64,000 bases of DNA from Rhizobium tropici CIAT 899. Its GTDB lineage: Bacteria; Pseudomonadota; Alphaproteobacteria; Rhizobiales; Rhizobiaceae. This document shows, one piece after another, positions 1 through 9,559 of the stretch. The stretch is from the NCBI RefSeq assembly GCF_000330885.1, contig NC_020059.1, positions 2,283,001-2,347,000 on the forward strand, read 5' to 3'. The notes beneath the pieces were generated by a model. That model saw only the letters and a list, made by a program, of their open reading frames with translations. It did not search any database and was not told the origin of the DNA. Position 1 is the stretch's first letter. Each line of letters starts with the position of its first letter. Both the position numbers and the translations under genes were made by a program.

Positions 1-885
1 GCGCGGATCGTATTCCGTCTTGCGCAGCGCGGCTTCAACCTCCATCTGCGCGTTGGAAAGCTGATCGAGAGCAGCGTCCAGCAATGCGACGGTATCTTCC
101 AGAAGGCCAGGTGCCTCATGACTCTTGCGCTCCAGCCGGCGCACCAGCGAGGCGATATGCGGCACGGGCGATGCGTTGCCATTGAGGAATTCGGACGCCT
201 CGGCGATATCGCCGGCAATGCGTTCGGCCTTCATCATCCGCGAGCGCGTTTCGGCAAGCTCGTCCTCCTCGCCATCTTGCGGCGAGAGCTTCCCCAGTTC
301 CTCGACAGAGGCGCGAAGATAGTCGGCCTCGCGGGCAGCCCGCTCCACCTGCTCTCTGTGCTTCCTTAACGTGCGATCGGTATCGCGCCAGATCTTGTAA
401 AGCCTGCCGACTTCCTGTGCCTCATCAGCGAGGCCAGCGAAAGCATCGAGCAAGATGCGATGCGCATCCGTATCGACGAGCGCACGGTCATCGTGCTGAC
501 CATGAATTTCGACAAGGAGTTGCCCGATCTGGCGCATGAGCTGAACGCTGAGCGCCTGATCGTTGACAAAGGCTTTGGTGCGGCCATCGGCGGACTGAAC
601 GCGGCGGAAAATCAAATCGCCGTCATCATCGATGCCGTTTTCGCGCAGGAGCTTGCGGGCCGGATGCTGCGTGCCGACATCGAACACAGCGGTCACCTGA
701 CCGCGCTCCTCGCCATGGCGCACCAGCCCGCCATCGCCGCGCCCGCCCAGGGCCAGCGACAGGCTGTCAAGCAGGATGGATTTGCCCGCACCCGTCTCGC
801 CGGTCAAAACCGAAAGCCCGGACTCGAAGGCAAGATCCAGCCGCTCGATCAAAACGATATCGCGGATCGAAAGCTGGATCAGCAT
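1..885 (-). CDS. recN: DNA repair protein RecN (5' part, runs off window)
   Basis: RecN is an SMC-like ATPase used in recombinational repair of double-strand breaks. The minus strand from an ATG at 885 reads without interruption to the window edge, giving the first 295 residues. The Walker A motif GETGAGKS is at residues 29-36, directly after the N-terminal strand typical of RecN, and a long charged helical stretch, the start of the coiled coil, follows from about residue 165. The Walker B half lies outside the window. The gene begins 12 bp after the bamD stop, so the two are probably co-transcribed, an arrangement common in alphaproteobacteria. Identification is firm; only the missing C-terminal half cannot be judged. 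Confidence 0.95.
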   Translation of the reverse strand, partial: MLIQLSIRDIVLIERLDLAFESGLSVLTGETGAGKSILLDSLSLALGGRGDGGLVRHGEERGQVTAVFDVGTQHPARKLLRENGIDDDGDLIFRRVQSADGRTKAFVNDQALSVQLMRQIGQLLVEIHGQHDDRALVDTDAHRILLDAFAGLADEAQEVGRLYKIWRDTDRTLRKHREQVERAAREADYLRASVEELGKLSPQDGEEDELAETRSRMMKAERIAGDIAEASEFLNGNASPVPHIASLVRRLERKSHEAPGLLEDTVALLDAALDQLSNAQMEVEAALRKTEYDPR

Positions 886-897
886 CTGCGCTCAATC

Positions 898-1743
898 TCA
901 CGTCCCAAGAAGAAGTTTCTTGCCCGCCCTGGAAATCCACGAGCCCGAATTTTCACTCGGCTCGACGCCGCCCTTCTGCAGCAGCTGATAGGAATCCTTA
1001 TACCAGCGGCTGTCCGGATAGTTGTGACCGAGAACCGCGGCGGCTGTCTGGGCTTCGGGAACAATACCCATTGCATAATAGGCTTCGACGAGTCGCGCCA
1101 GCGCTTCTTCGATCTGGTTCGTCGTCGGATACTGCTCCACCACTACACGGAAGCGGGAAATAGCAGCCAGATAATCCTTGCGCTCCAGATAATAACGGCC
1201 GACCTGCATTTCCTTGCCGGCAAGCTGATCCTTGGCAAAGCGGATCTTTTCCTGAGCGTCGCTGACATATTGCGACTTCGGATAGGTATTGACGAGCTTG
1301 GTCATCGCCTCGATCGTCTGCTGTGCAGCACGCTGGTCCTGCGTCACGTCCACGATCTGCTTGGCATAGGACGAACCGACCAGATATTGCACGTAGTCGG
1401 CATCTTCCGAGCCGGGATATTGCTTGAGATAGGTATTGCCGGTCTGCACCGCATCGTCATACCGGCCTGTGCGGTATTTCACGAAGGTGCTCATCACCAA
1501 TGCCTTGCGCGCCCATTCGGAGAAAGGCTGCTGCTGATTGATGGCATCGAACTTCTTGCCGGCCTCCGTCATGTTGCCAGCTTTGATGTTGGCAAGGCCC
1601 TGATTGTAGAGCATCTCCGGCGGATCGGTCTCGACACCAAGCTTGGTGATGTCGATATCCTTCTTCGTATTACACCCTGTCACCACCGCACCGGTACCGG
1701 CCAGAAGGAACGATACGAGCAAAGCCCGTGCTGTGATATTCAT
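898..1743 (-). CDS. bamD: outer membrane assembly lipoprotein BamD
   Basis: BamD (ComL/YfiO family) is the essential lipoprotein of the BAM complex that inserts beta-barrel proteins into the outer membrane. From the chosen ATG at 1743 the protein has 281 residues, starting with a basic, hydrophobic signal peptide and a lipobox ending VTGC at residues 21-24. The rest is helical, with TPR-like repeats (for example the segment containing YDDAVQTGNTYLKQYP) covering the mature chain, as in the family. An in-frame ATG at 1767 would add eight residues; 1743 was preferred because it gives a compact lipoprotein leader and has AAGG 9 nt upstream. The gene sits between lpxC and recN, the usual alphaproteobacterial context. 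Strong call; only the start is uncertain. Confidence 0.93.
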   Translation of the reverse strand: MNITARALLVSFLLAGTGAVVTGCNTKKDIDITKLGVETDPPEMLYNQGLANIKAGNMTEAGKKFDAINQQQPFSEWARKALVMSTFVKYRTGRYDDAVQTGNTYLKQYPGSEDADYVQYLVGSSYAKQIVDVTQDQRAAQQTIEAMTKLVNTYPKSQYVSDAQEKIRFAKDQLAGKEMQVGRYYLERKDYLAAISRFRVVVEQYPTTNQIEEALARLVEAYYAMGIVPEAQTAAAVLGHNYPDSRWYKDSYQLLQKGGVEPSENSGSWISRAGKKLLLGT

Positions 1744-1832
1744 GCGTTCAGACCTTGCAAAACCCATCGGATGACTGTCCCATAACCGTCGTTGCGGAGA
1801 CGGCGTTCTCTCTCGCTGGCGTTTCTAGCCGC

Positions 1833-1864
1833 AAAAACACCATCAGGGCAACGCATTGATGGTG
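1833..1864 (-). terminator. second rho-independent terminator downstream of lpxC
   Basis: On the minus strand the perfect arms CACCATCA and TGATGGTG (1838-1864) enclose an 11-nt loop and are followed at once by TTTTT. It lies about 140 bp beyond a first terminator-like hairpin and about 95 bp before the bamD start, so it may isolate bamD-recN from lpxC read-through. Confidence 0.55.
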
Positions 1865-1999
1865 CATTAACGCATTTTTGTGGCAAAGACCGCATATCCG
1901 CAGCCTTTAATCACTGTTTTGACAGCGATTTCTCATATCGTTCCCTTCTGCCTGCCGCCGCTTCGCGACGGAAGGCAGACCCAATGAGTCGCCGCCAAA

Positions 2000-2030
2000 A
2001 AAAGAGCCGCCCTTCATCAGAGCGGCAGCT
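2000..2030 (-). terminator. rho-independent terminator of lpxC
   Basis: Read on the minus strand, GCCGC and GCGGC pair across an 11-nt loop (stem edges about 2006 and 2026) and are followed by a run of seven T. It lies 25 bp after the lpxC stop codon. Confidence 0.6.
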
Positions 2031-2054
2031 TTTCTCATTCCAATCCCGAAAGGA

Positions 2055-3011
2055 TCACGCCGACCAGGGAGCGAATTCCGGGGCGTTGACCGCGATGAAC
2101 TCGCGACCGTGACCGCGCTGGCGGGGTGCCGAGGCTTCGACGACCTCGTAAGCCGAAGCATCGCTGAGCAATGCCTTTAGAGCATTCGCATTCATGCGAT
2201 GACCACCACGATAAGAGCGGTAACAACCGATGAACTGTGCGCCGGCCAAAGCCAAGTCGCCAACGGCATCGAGCGTCTTGTGGCGAACGAATTCGTCCTT
2301 GGCGTAACGCAGGCCCTCGACGTTGATGACGGTGTTGTCGTCCGAAATGACGACAGAATTTTCCAGCGACGAACCCAGGGCATGGCCCGAAGCCCACAGC
2401 GACTCGACATCGCGCATGAAGCCGAAGGTACGGGCGCGCGATAGTTCCGTCTTGAAGGTTTCGGCCGTCAGATCGCCCTGCCACTTCTGGCGGCCGATCA
2501 GCGGGCATTCGAAATCGATCTCAACTTCGAAGCGCGTGCCGTCGTAGGGACGGAACTCGCACCAGGAACCGCCAGCTTCGATCCGCACCGGCTTGATGAC
2601 GCGGATGTAGCGACGCTTGACACCGAGCGAAACGATACCCGCCTGCTCGATCGCCTCGATGAAAGGATAGGAGCTGCCGTCCATGATCGGCATTTCCGCG
2701 CCGGACACCTCGACAACGACATTATCGAGGCCGATCGCGTAGATCGCAGCCATGACGTGCTCGACCGTCGCGACAGAGCGCGCCGGGGAAAAACCGAGAA
2801 TCGTGCAGAGATCCGTATTGCCGACTTGGGAAGAAACGGCGCGAAGTTCAGTCACATCGCCATTATCGTGCAGACGCTGGAAAACGACACCGGTACCGGC
2901 TTCGGCGGGATAGAAAGTGATCGACACATTGGCACCGGAATGAACGCCAATACCGGAAAGTGTCACGGGGTTTGCAATGGTGGTCTGAAAACCAAGCAAT
3001 CCAATTGCCAT
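2055..3011 (-). CDS. lpxC: UDP-3-O-acyl-N-acetylglucosamine deacetylase LpxC
   Basis: LpxC is the zinc deacetylase that commits UDP-3-O-acyl-GlcNAc to lipid A synthesis in the cytoplasm. The 318-residue protein, slightly longer than the E. coli enzyme, shows the family's zinc and catalytic residues: VEH at 83-85 (catalytic E84, zinc ligand H85), HKTLDAVGDL at 244-253 (zinc ligands H244 and D248), and H271 near the C-terminus as the expected general acid. The conserved MDGSS motif is at 110-114. The start at 3011 (MAIGLLGFQ) was preferred to an in-frame codon at 3053 because homologues begin there and AAGG lies 10 nt upstream. It follows ftsZ, as in other rhizobia, but a terminator separates the two, so lpxC probably has its own promoter. 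Confidence 0.96.
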   Translation of the reverse strand: MAIGLLGFQTTIANPVTLSGIGVHSGANVSITFYPAEAGTGVVFQRLHDNGDVTELRAVSSQVGNTDLCTILGFSPARSVATVEHVMAAIYAIGLDNVVVEVSGAEMPIMDGSSYPFIEAIEQAGIVSLGVKRRYIRVIKPVRIEAGGSWCEFRPYDGTRFEVEIDFECPLIGRQKWQGDLTAETFKTELSRARTFGFMRDVESLWASGHALGSSLENSVVISDDNTVINVEGLRYAKDEFVRHKTLDAVGDLALAGAQFIGCYRSYRGGHRMNANALKALLSDASAYEVVEASAPRQRGHGREFIAVNAPEFAPWSA

Positions 3012-3341
3012 GTAATTCTGCCTTCGTCTGTCTGATCCAGGCTGGGCGGTCATCTTCGGACGCTTACCCTTTATTGCCGGTTCAGTCTGTTAACTACGCC
3101 ACGCACCTCACATACATTTGTCTCCGAATGTGATTCAGCGGGCTTGCTTGATATCTACATACGCGTCGAGACACCGCATTCCAAATCACTGTTTCTTTCG
3201 TTTTGTTACGAAAGCAGCCAATTGAATTCATTGGATAATTTTAAATAAGACAATGGTTATAAAATAAGAAAATCCGGAGCCTTTCGGCCCCGGATTTCCT
3301 CAATATGGTTAGCAACCTATTAAAGGGCTGCCTGTTGCGGA
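3012..3341. other. intergenic region between ftsZ and lpxC
   Basis: No gene is seen in these 330 bp. The right part is AT-rich and contains the ftsZ terminator. A small inverted repeat (CTTTCG...CGAAAG, about 3196-3212) lies in the middle. The lpxC promoter must be here; a weak TTGGAA-17 nt-TATGTA pair exists on the minus strand but is not convincing. Confidence 0.5.
3271..3298 (-). terminator. rho-independent terminator of ftsZ
   Basis: On the minus strand AATCCGG-GGCC and GGCTCCGGATT pair around a GAAA loop, followed by TTTCTTATTTTAT. It lies about 45 bp past the ftsZ stop and would end the ddl-ftsQ-ftsA-ftsZ transcript. Confidence 0.75.
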
Positions 3342-5078
3342 TCAGTTCGACTGCCGGCGCAGGAAGGCCGGAATCTCGAGCTGATCGTCCTCATGGCTTG
3401 CCATGCGCGCCTGCGGGACCGGGCGGCCATGATCGTCGAGATTGCCGCGACGCGGAGCGTAGAGGCTTGCTTCCTGCGACGGCGCACGACGCTGCTGCGG
3501 AGCGGCGTTGTTCGTCGAAGCCATCATGTCGTCGAAAGCCGGATCTTCTTCGCGGCGGCCGAGCGAATTGGTGATTCGCTTCAGCAGCCCCATCGGGCCG
3601 CGCTCTTCGGTAGCCTGGGCAGCGGTCGGCTGGGCGCGATGTTCCATTTCAGCCTTAACAACCGGCGGGAAATCCTCGACCTTCGGCATGCGGACCTGCT
3701 CGGGAGCCTGACGGATGACCGGCTGCTGATGCATGACCGGCGCCTGCGGCTGTGGCTGAACCGGGGCCTGACGGACCGGCTGAGGCTCCGGAGCGGCTGC
3801 GAAGATGCGGCTCTGCGGACGGAAATTATCTTCCGGCGCTGCTGCCTGCTGCATGACCGGCTGCTGCGGCACCTGAGCCTGCCGGCTCATCTGGAATTCC
3901 AGTTCGCGCTCCAGATCGGCTTCTGCCGCACGAATGGTCTGAGCGACCGGATCCACGGTACGAGGAGCCGGAGCGGCAGCCTGTGCGGTTTGGGCCTGCG
4001 AGACGTGGGCAGGCTGAACTGCGGCCGCTGCCGGAGCGGCGGCCGCGGAAGGACGCATAGCAGGCTTTGCGGCCGGGCGGAATTCCATGCCCCTGTCGGA
4101 AGCCTCGTTCATCGCGCGATCGATGCCGGTTGCGACGACAGAAACGCGGATGATGCCTTCAAGCGATTCGTCGAAGGTGGCGCCGAGGATGATGTTGGCG
4201 TCGGGATCGACTTCTTCGCGGATGCGGGTTGCGGCTTCGTCGACTTCGAACAGGGTGAGATCGCGACCGCCCGTGATCGAGATCAGCAGGCCCTGTGCGC
4301 CCTTCATCGAGGTTTCGTCGAGCAGCGGGTTGGCAATGGCAGCTTCAGCAGCCTGCATTGCGCGGCCCTGGCCGGAAGCCTCGCCGGTACCCATCATCGC
4401 GCGGCCCATCTCGCGCATGACCGAACGGACGTCGGCGAAGTCGAGGTTGATGAGACCTTCCTTCACCATCAGGTCGGTGATGCAGGCAACGCCCGAATAG
4501 AGAACCTGGTCGGCCATCGAGAACGCGTCGGCGAAAGTCGTCTTGTCGTTAGCGATGCGAAACAGATTCTGGTTCGGAATGACGATCAGAGTGTCGACCG
4601 ACTTCTGCAGTTCCTGGATGCCCTGCTCGGCGAGACGCATGCGGCGGCCGCCTTCGAAGTGGAACGGCTTGGTGACGACGCCGACGGTCAGGATGCCCTT
4701 GTTGCGAGCGGCCTGTGCGACAACGGGAGCGGCACCCGTGCCCGTACCGCCGCCCATGCCGGCGGTGACGAAGCACATATGCGTACCGTTCAGGTGATCG
4801 ATGATTTCATCGATGCACTCTTCGGCAGCTGCACGGCCGACTTCCGGCTGCGAGCCGGCGCCGAGACCTTCCGTGACGTTGACGCCGAGCTGGATGATCC
4901 GCTCCGCCTTCGTCATGGTCAGTGCCTGAGCATCCGTGTTGGCGACGACGAAATCGACGCCCTGCAAGCCTGCCGTGATCATGTTGTTGACGGCATTACC
5001 GCCACCGCCACCGACACCGAACACGGTGATTCGCGGCTTAAGCTCGGTGATATCTGGCTTATGCAGCTTGATAGTCAT
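3342..5078 (-). CDS. ftsZ: cell division protein FtsZ (long-linker form)
   Basis: FtsZ is the tubulin-like GTPase that forms the division ring. The protein has 578 residues. The nucleotide-binding core shows [11 protein letters not shown] (23-33), the tubulin signature GGGTGTG (109-115) and the synergy-loop motif NLDFADV (211-217). After about residue 330 comes a very long Ala/Gln/Pro-rich linker, then a conserved C-terminal peptide [15 protein letters not shown] (564-578), the docking site for FtsA and other partners. The length matches the larger of the FtsZ proteins known in rhizobia, roughly 200 residues longer than E. coli FtsZ because of the linker. It follows ftsA by 102 bp, with AGAAGGAA as ribosome-binding site, and ends at a strong terminator. 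Confidence 0.98.
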   Translation of the reverse strand: MTIKLHKPDITELKPRITVFGVGGGGGNAVNNMITAGLQGVDFVVANTDAQALTMTKAERIIQLGVNVTEGLGAGSQPEVGRAAAEECIDEIIDHLNGTHMCFVTAGMGGGTGTGAAPVVAQAARNKGILTVGVVTKPFHFEGGRRMRLAEQGIQELQKSVDTLIVIPNQNLFRIANDKTTFADAFSMADQVLYSGVACITDLMVKEGLINLDFADVRSVMREMGRAMMGTGEASGQGRAMQAAEAAIANPLLDETSMKGAQGLLISITGGRDLTLFEVDEAATRIREEVDPDANIILGATFDESLEGIIRVSVVATGIDRAMNEASDRGMEFRPAAKPAMRPSAAAAPAAAAVQPAHVSQAQTAQAAAPAPRTVDPVAQTIRAAEADLERELEFQMSRQAQVPQQPVMQQAAAPEDNFRPQSRIFAAAPEPQPVRQAPVQPQPQAPVMHQQPVIRQAPEQVRMPKVEDFPPVVKAEMEHRAQPTAAQATEERGPMGLLKRITNSLGRREEDPAFDDMMASTNNAAPQQRRAPSQEASLYAPRRGNLDDHGRPVPQARMASHEDDQLEIPAFLRRQSN

Positions 5079-5180
5079 TGTACCCGTTCCTTCTCTTTAT
5101 GGCCGCATCGCCACGCCGGCCAATTCACTCGATTTCACTTGCCTGACGCTTGCCCCGGAATGAACTCCGGGATCAGGCAC

Positions 5181-6512
5181 TCAAAAACTCTCTTTCAGCC
5201 ATTGGCCGACGCGGCCTATCCGGCTGCTATTGCCTCCAAACGACGAGAGCAGACCGCTGCTCGGCGCATGTGTTTCCATGTCTGCGACCTGCGGATAGAT
5301 CATCAGACCGACCGCAGTCGAAAAAGCCGGACCCTTGGCTGCCGTCGGCAAACCAGACACGCCCATCGGACGACCGATGCGGACATTGCGGGCAAGAACA
5401 CGGCGTGCCACATCGGGCAAACCGGTCAGCTGGCTCGCGCCGCCCGTAAGGACGACGCGCTTGCCGACGATCGGGCTGAAGCCCGAACGCTGGATGCGAT
5501 CGCGAATAAGCTCGAGGGTTTCCTCGATGCGAGCCTTGACGATGCGCGACACCAGCGCCTTCGGCACTTGTGTCGGCTGGTCACGCTCGTCTTCGCCGAT
5601 CGGCGGGATGGAAATCAGTTCACGCTCTTCCGAAGAATTCGCGAGAGCCGAAGCATGGACGACCTTCAGGCGCTCCGCATCCTCGATGCGGGTGGAAAGG
5701 CCGCGGGCAAGATCGGTGGTGACATGATGGCCGCCAAGGCTGACGGCGTCTGTGTGCACCAGCTTGCCCTCGGCGAAGACCGAGATCGTCGTCGTGCCGC
5801 CGCCCATGTCGATCGCAGCGCAGCCAAGCTCGACTTCATCGTCGACGAGGGCTGCAAGACCGCTGGCATAAGGCGTCGCCACCATGCCTTCGACCGAGAG
5901 ATGTGCGCGGTTGATGCAGAGCTCGAGGTTGCGAAGCGCTGCGCGCTCGGCCGTCACCACATGCATGTCGACACCGAGCGCGTCGCCGAACATGGCCAGC
6001 GGGTCGCGAATGCCGCGCTCGCCGTCAAGGGAATAGCCCGTCGCCAGCGAATGCAGGACGGCGCGCTCCTGGCGGACCGACTGCTGGCAGGCCGCAGCCA
6101 GAACCTTCTTGAGATCGTTGGCTTCGACTTCTTGGCCGCCGAGATCGATGGTCGCGGTGTAGATATCGCTGCCGAGACGGCCAGCCGAAACATTGACGAT
6201 CAGGCTGTCGACAGTGAGACCGGCCATGCGTTCCGCGGCATCGACGGCAAGCCGAACGACACCTTCCAAGGCGTCGAGATCAGCGATCACACCAGTCTTG
6301 ATGCCCCGCGAACGCTGATGGCCGATACCGATGACCTCGATATTGTGCGTGCGGTTCGGGAGAACCTGGCTCTCCTCGCGCGGCGTCAGGCGACCGATCA
6401 TGCAAACGACCTTCGTCGAGCCGATGTCGAGGACCGAGACGATATGCGATCGCTTCGAAGAGAGCGGCTTCAACCGAGGCAGGCCGAAATGGGACGAACC
6501 AAATAAGCTCAT
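5181..6512 (-). CDS. ftsA: cell division protein FtsA
   Basis: FtsA is an actin-like ATPase that tethers FtsZ filaments to the inner membrane and recruits later division proteins. The 443-residue protein has the actin-fold phosphate-1 segment VLDIGSTKV near residue 28, the second phosphate motif AIDMGGGTTTISV around 215, and an adenosine motif VVLTGGASQL near 360. It ends with an amphipathic stretch RIGRVGQWLKESF, the expected membrane-targeting helix. The start ATG overlaps the ftsQ stop by 4 bp (ATGA), so translation is likely coupled. The N-terminus is some 20 residues longer than in E. coli, which is usual for rhizobia. Confidence 0.97.
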   Translation of the reverse strand: MSLFGSSHFGLPRLKPLSSKRSHIVSVLDIGSTKVVCMIGRLTPREESQVLPNRTHNIEVIGIGHQRSRGIKTGVIADLDALEGVVRLAVDAAERMAGLTVDSLIVNVSAGRLGSDIYTATIDLGGQEVEANDLKKVLAAACQQSVRQERAVLHSLATGYSLDGERGIRDPLAMFGDALGVDMHVVTAERAALRNLELCINRAHLSVEGMVATPYASGLAALVDDEVELGCAAIDMGGGTTTISVFAEGKLVHTDAVSLGGHHVTTDLARGLSTRIEDAERLKVVHASALANSSEERELISIPPIGEDERDQPTQVPKALVSRIVKARIEETLELIRDRIQRSGFSPIVGKRVVLTGGASQLTGLPDVARRVLARNVRIGRPMGVSGLPTAAKGPAFSTAVGLMIYPQVADMETHAPSSGLLSSFGGNSSRIGRVGQWLKESF

Positions 6513-7441
6513 GTATCCTGACCTGCTTTCTTCAAAGCCTTGTTTCTTGCATCGACTGCGGCCTGGCGACGAACTGCGGCATCCGGAGTTAATTCAATGG
6601 CGGTACGGTCATCGATCCGGAGATCGACGGCAGCGATATCGCGCTGCAAAAGATTTTGATCCTTGTCGAGCTTGGTCAGCCGCGCCAGCGCATCATCGAT
6701 ATTGTCTTCCGGCAATTTGATGATCACGCCGTTGTCCAGATAGAGATCCCAGCGACGACCGGCGACACGCACGAAAGCCTTCACATGACTGCGAATTTCG
6801 GGCCACTTCGCAAACTGGTCGTCGATGGAGGCGGCTGCAGTTTCGGCATCACGACCGACAAAGAGAGGCAGCTTGGCAAACTTGTTGTCGCGCAGCGGCG
6901 CAATAACGCTGCCATCCTTCTCGATCAGCGAAAGCTCGGAACCGTGCTGCCAGATGGCATAGGCCTTGCGCTCCTTGAGCTTCACTTCGACGGCCTTCGG
7001 ATAGACCTTACGAACTTCGACATCCTGAACCCACGGCAGATTCGCAATCTTCTGACGGGCCGCATCGGCATTGAGAGCGACGAGCGAGGTCGTACCGTCG
7101 AGGCCGAGCAGCTGCAGGATTTCGATTTCGGAGGTCTCGTCGTTGCCGGAGACCTTCACATCTTCGATAGCAAAACCGGCAGCGGAGGTCGTCGCTTCGG
7201 CGACAGCCTGAGTGTGACCGCCAACGGACATGCCATAAAAGCCAGTCGCCGCGAGGAGAACAAGGGTTGAGACAGTTCCCGTGTGAGCCGGGATGTTAAT
7301 GCGACCCGAACCGAGGCTAACCAGGAAGCGAACGGCGCGGCGCAGCGGACGCGGGAGGACGAATGCGTCCTCGACCTCGTCGATGGCGAGCGGGACGCGA
7401 TGACGGGACCGCCTCATATTTTTGACCGTCAGCGCAAACAA
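6509..7441 (-). CDS. ftsQ: cell division protein FtsQ
   Basis: FtsQ is a bitopic inner-membrane divisome protein that, with FtsB and FtsL, controls septal wall synthesis. From the proposed TTG start at 7441 it has 310 residues: a basic cytoplasmic tail, a transmembrane helix around residues 60-80 (including [14 protein letters not shown]), a POTRA domain beginning [13 protein letters not shown], and the beta domain to the C-terminus. TTG was chosen because GGAGG lies 7 nt upstream and the resulting MFALTV start resembles homologues as I recall them. A GTG at 7462 and an ATG at 7396 are alternatives. The gene overlaps the ddl stop by 13 bp and ftsA by 4 bp, so it sits in a tightly coupled operon. 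Confidence 0.93.
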   Translation of the reverse strand: MFALTVKNMRRSRHRVPLAIDEVEDAFVLPRPLRRAVRFLVSLGSGRINIPAHTGTVSTLVLLAATGFYGMSVGGHTQAVAEATTSAAGFAIEDVKVSGNDETSEIEILQLLGLDGTTSLVALNADAARQKIANLPWVQDVEVRKVYPKAVEVKLKERKAYAIWQHGSELSLIEKDGSVIAPLRDNKFAKLPLFVGRDAETAAASIDDQFAKWPEIRSHVKAFVRVAGRRWDLYLDNGVIIKLPEDNIDDALARLTKLDKDQNLLQRDIAAVDLRIDDRTAIELTPDAAVRRQAAVDARNKALKKAGQDT

Positions 7442-8355
7442 GACGCGTCCTCCACCATCCACCGGAGAAATTCACCAAAAGAGTAGCCGGCATGAGCGGC
7501 CATTTCAGGCACCAGGGAGGTAGGAGTCATGCCGGGCTGGGTGTTGATCTCCAACCAGACAAGTTCGCCCTCTTCGGAAAAGCGATCGTCAAAACGGAAG
7601 TCAGATCGACTAACGCCGCGGCAGCCGATAGCTTCATGCGCCCTTAACGATAATGTTTGTATCTTTTGGTAAAGATTCGGTGAAATTTCCGCCGGCAAGA
7701 CATGTTTTGAGCCACCCTTGGCGTACTTGGCGTCATAATCATAGAAGCTGTGGCCGAGCGGCACGATTTCAGTCACACCAAGAACCTTGCCGTCCATGAC
7801 GCCGCAGGTCAGTTCGCGCCCGTAGATATAACGCTCGACCAGAACCTCATCGCCATAACGCCATTCGGCAGAAGTAACGATCTGTGGCGGATGCGCCTGA
7901 TCTTCCTTGACGATAACGACACCGAAGCTCGAACCTTCACGCACAGGCTTGACGACATAGGGCGGCTTCATCGGGTGCTCGCCAACAATAGCAAAACGAT
8001 CCATGACGATCGAACTCGCGACCGGGACACCCGCAGCAGCGGCGACAGTCTTCGCGCGCGACTTATCCATCGCAAGCGCTGAGGCAAGCACGCCGGAATG
8101 CGTATAGGGAATCTGCAGATATTCCAGAATGCCCTGAATGGTACCGTCTTCACCGAAAGGACCATGCAATGCATTGAAGACCACATCGGACTTCAACTCA
8201 GCTAACCGACTGGCAACGTCATGATCGACATCGACACGGGTAACCTGAAAGCCTTCGGCTTCGAGGGCATCGGCGCATGCCTTTCCCGAGGAAAGGCTGA
8301 CCGGCCTCTCCGAGGAAAATCCGCCCAAAAGGACAGCCACATGCTTGCCACTCAT
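7429..8355 (-). CDS. ddl: D-alanine--D-alanine ligase
   Basis: Ddl joins two D-alanines with ATP to supply the dipeptide that MurF adds to the peptidoglycan precursor. The 308-residue length fits the DdlB type. The N-terminus has [16 protein letters not shown] (catalytic Glu in the SSE motif), [12 protein letters not shown] follows near residue 70, and the ATP-grasp core carries [11 protein letters not shown] and the C-terminal metal-binding segment [11 protein letters not shown] (Glu and Asn as metal ligands). The ATG at 8355 has GGGGG 7 nt upstream; an in-frame GTG at 8373 lacks this spacing. It is the first gene of the ddl-ftsQ-ftsA-ftsZ unit, about 95 bp downstream of a cluster of TTAA half-sites. 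Confidence 0.96.
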   Translation of the reverse strand: MSGKHVAVLLGGFSSERPVSLSSGKACADALEAEGFQVTRVDVDHDVASRLAELKSDVVFNALHGPFGEDGTIQGILEYLQIPYTHSGVLASALAMDKSRAKTVAAAAGVPVASSIVMDRFAIVGEHPMKPPYVVKPVREGSSFGVVIVKEDQAHPPQIVTSAEWRYGDEVLVERYIYGRELTCGVMDGKVLGVTEIVPLGHSFYDYDAKYAKGGSKHVLPAEISPNLYQKIQTLSLRAHEAIGCRGVSRSDFRFDDRFSEEGELVWLEINTQPGMTPTSLVPEMAAHAGYSFGEFLRWMVEDASCLR

Positions 8356-8449
8356 CAATACCCCCGACTCCACGGTCTCTACTTTGCGTTTGCAGGGCCT
8401 CGCCTAACCGCGATTCTCGCCCGCTTTCAATAGGCCGATTAGAACGACA

Positions 8450-8481
8450 TTAAGGTTAATGAAGCGTTTACTTTCGTTAAC
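8450..8481 (-). promoter_or_regulatory. candidate CtrA-type site cluster upstream of ddl-ftsQAZ
   Basis: Three TTAA words (8450, 8456, 8477) and one TTTA (8467) crowd into 32 bp. One pair fits the alphaproteobacterial CtrA consensus TTAA-N7-TTAA at seven of eight positions (8456-8470; on the minus strand TAAA-N7-TTAACC). The position, about 100 bp upstream of ddl, suits cell-cycle control of ftsQAZ. The assignment is inferred from the motif only. Confidence 0.35.
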
Positions 8482-8589
8482 TTTCCGCCGTCCTGGCGAT
8501 GGCCGAATGCTTCGAATCAAACCGACTTAAAGAATTCTGCCATTGGAATCATGGAGTTGCTACTTTTGAAATCGCTACATTTAGATTTT

Positions 8590-8630
8590 TTTAAACAATA
8601 AGCCCCGCATCGAGGGACCGATGCGGGGCT
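8590..8630 (-). terminator. rho-independent terminator of aqpZ
   Basis: The arms AGCCCCGCATCG and CGATGCGGGGCT (8601-8630) form a 12-bp GC-rich stem with a 6-nt loop. On the minus strand it is followed by TATTGTTTAAAAAAATC. It lies 24 bp after the aqpZ stop and separates it from the ddl operon. Confidence 0.75.
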
Positions 8631-8654
8631 CAAGGCTTTTAAATGAGGCTGAAA

Positions 8655-9341
8655 TCACTCGCTGTCGTCGACCAGCTTCCAGACGAGCCCGCCCAACGCT
8701 CCGCCGACGATGGGCGCGACCCAGAACAGCCAAAGCTGCTGCAGAGCCCAACCGCCAACGAATATGGCCTGCCCCGTCGAGCGGGCCGGATTCACCGACG
8801 TATTGGTGATCGGAATCGAGATCAGATGGATCAGCGTCAGCGCCAAGCCGATGGCGATCGGCGCGAAGCCGGCCGGCACCTTGCTGCTCGTCGAACCCAG
8901 AATCACGACCAGGAAGAACAGCGTCAGCACGATTTCGGCCACCAATGCCGACACCATGGAATAGCCGCCGGGAGAATGTTCCCCATAGCCATTCGCCGCA
9001 AACCCGCCGAGCTGGAAATCGGCCTTGCCACTTGCGATCAGATAGAGCACGGCCGCCGCGACAACGGCGCCGATGACCTGCGCGATGATATAGGGAACGA
9101 GCTGCCCGCCGGGAAAGCGGCCAGCCACCGTCAGGCCGACCGAAACGGCCGGATTGAAGTGCCCTCCTGATATGCCGCCGACGGCAAAAGCCATCGTCAG
9201 CACAGTCAGACCGAACGCAAAGGCAACGCCAAGAAAACCAATACCGAGGCTCGGAAAGGCTGCTGCGAAGATCGCACTCCCGCAGCCGCCGAAAACGAGC
9301 CAAAACGTCCCAAGAAACTCAGCGATGAGTTTTTTCTGCAT
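8655..9341 (-). CDS. aqpZ: aquaporin Z
   Basis: AqpZ is a tetrameric water channel of the inner membrane. The 228-residue protein has six hydrophobic helices and both half-helix signatures: HFNPAV (NPA at 63-65) and SVNPARS (NPA at 184-186). The selectivity-filter residues expected for a water-specific channel are present: F43, H172, T181 and R187, matching the Phe/His/Thr/Arg set of E. coli AqpZ rather than the wider filter of glycerol facilitators. A ribosome-binding site AAGG lies 5 nt before the ATG. Together with the transporter on the opposite strand it interrupts the otherwise continuous murB-ddl part of the dcw cluster, and has its own terminator. Confidence 0.95.
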   Translation of the reverse strand: MQKKLIAEFLGTFWLVFGGCGSAIFAAAFPSLGIGFLGVAFAFGLTVLTMAFAVGGISGGHFNPAVSVGLTVAGRFPGGQLVPYIIAQVIGAVVAAAVLYLIASGKADFQLGGFAANGYGEHSPGGYSMVSALVAEIVLTLFFLVVILGSTSSKVPAGFAPIAIGLALTLIHLISIPITNTSVNPARSTGQAIFVGGWALQQLWLFWVAPIVGGALGGLVWKLVDDSE

Positions 9342-9559
9342 GAAACCTTATCTCCTCAGCCCGCAATCCAAGCGAGAATCGGCCATTGGTGAAAAAGATT
9401 CCGGTAAGGACTCGCCGGAGCACGCCTCTCCAATAACAAACGCCCGACTGATTGCTCACGAATCAACAATTACGTCAAAATAATAGCACGCAACCGCTGA
9501 TTTCTTGCGCAGTTAACGTTTGCGTTGAACAAAAATTACGCTAAGGACAATTTTTATCT

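Larger units (their letters stand above)
1744..2054. other. intergenic region between lpxC and bamD
   Basis: No gene is seen in these 311 bp. The stretch holds two hairpins followed by T runs when read on the minus strand (listed separately as terminators of lpxC) and must also hold the bamD promoter. No -35/-10 pair good enough to call was found. Confidence 0.5.

Noticed and set aside
3393..6506. A 1037-codon open frame on the plus strand opposite ftsZ and ftsA
   Set aside because: It is the antisense shadow of two certain genes. Strong third-position GC bias in this genome leaves long stop-free antisense frames; the product is rich in Arg, Asp and His without any domain.
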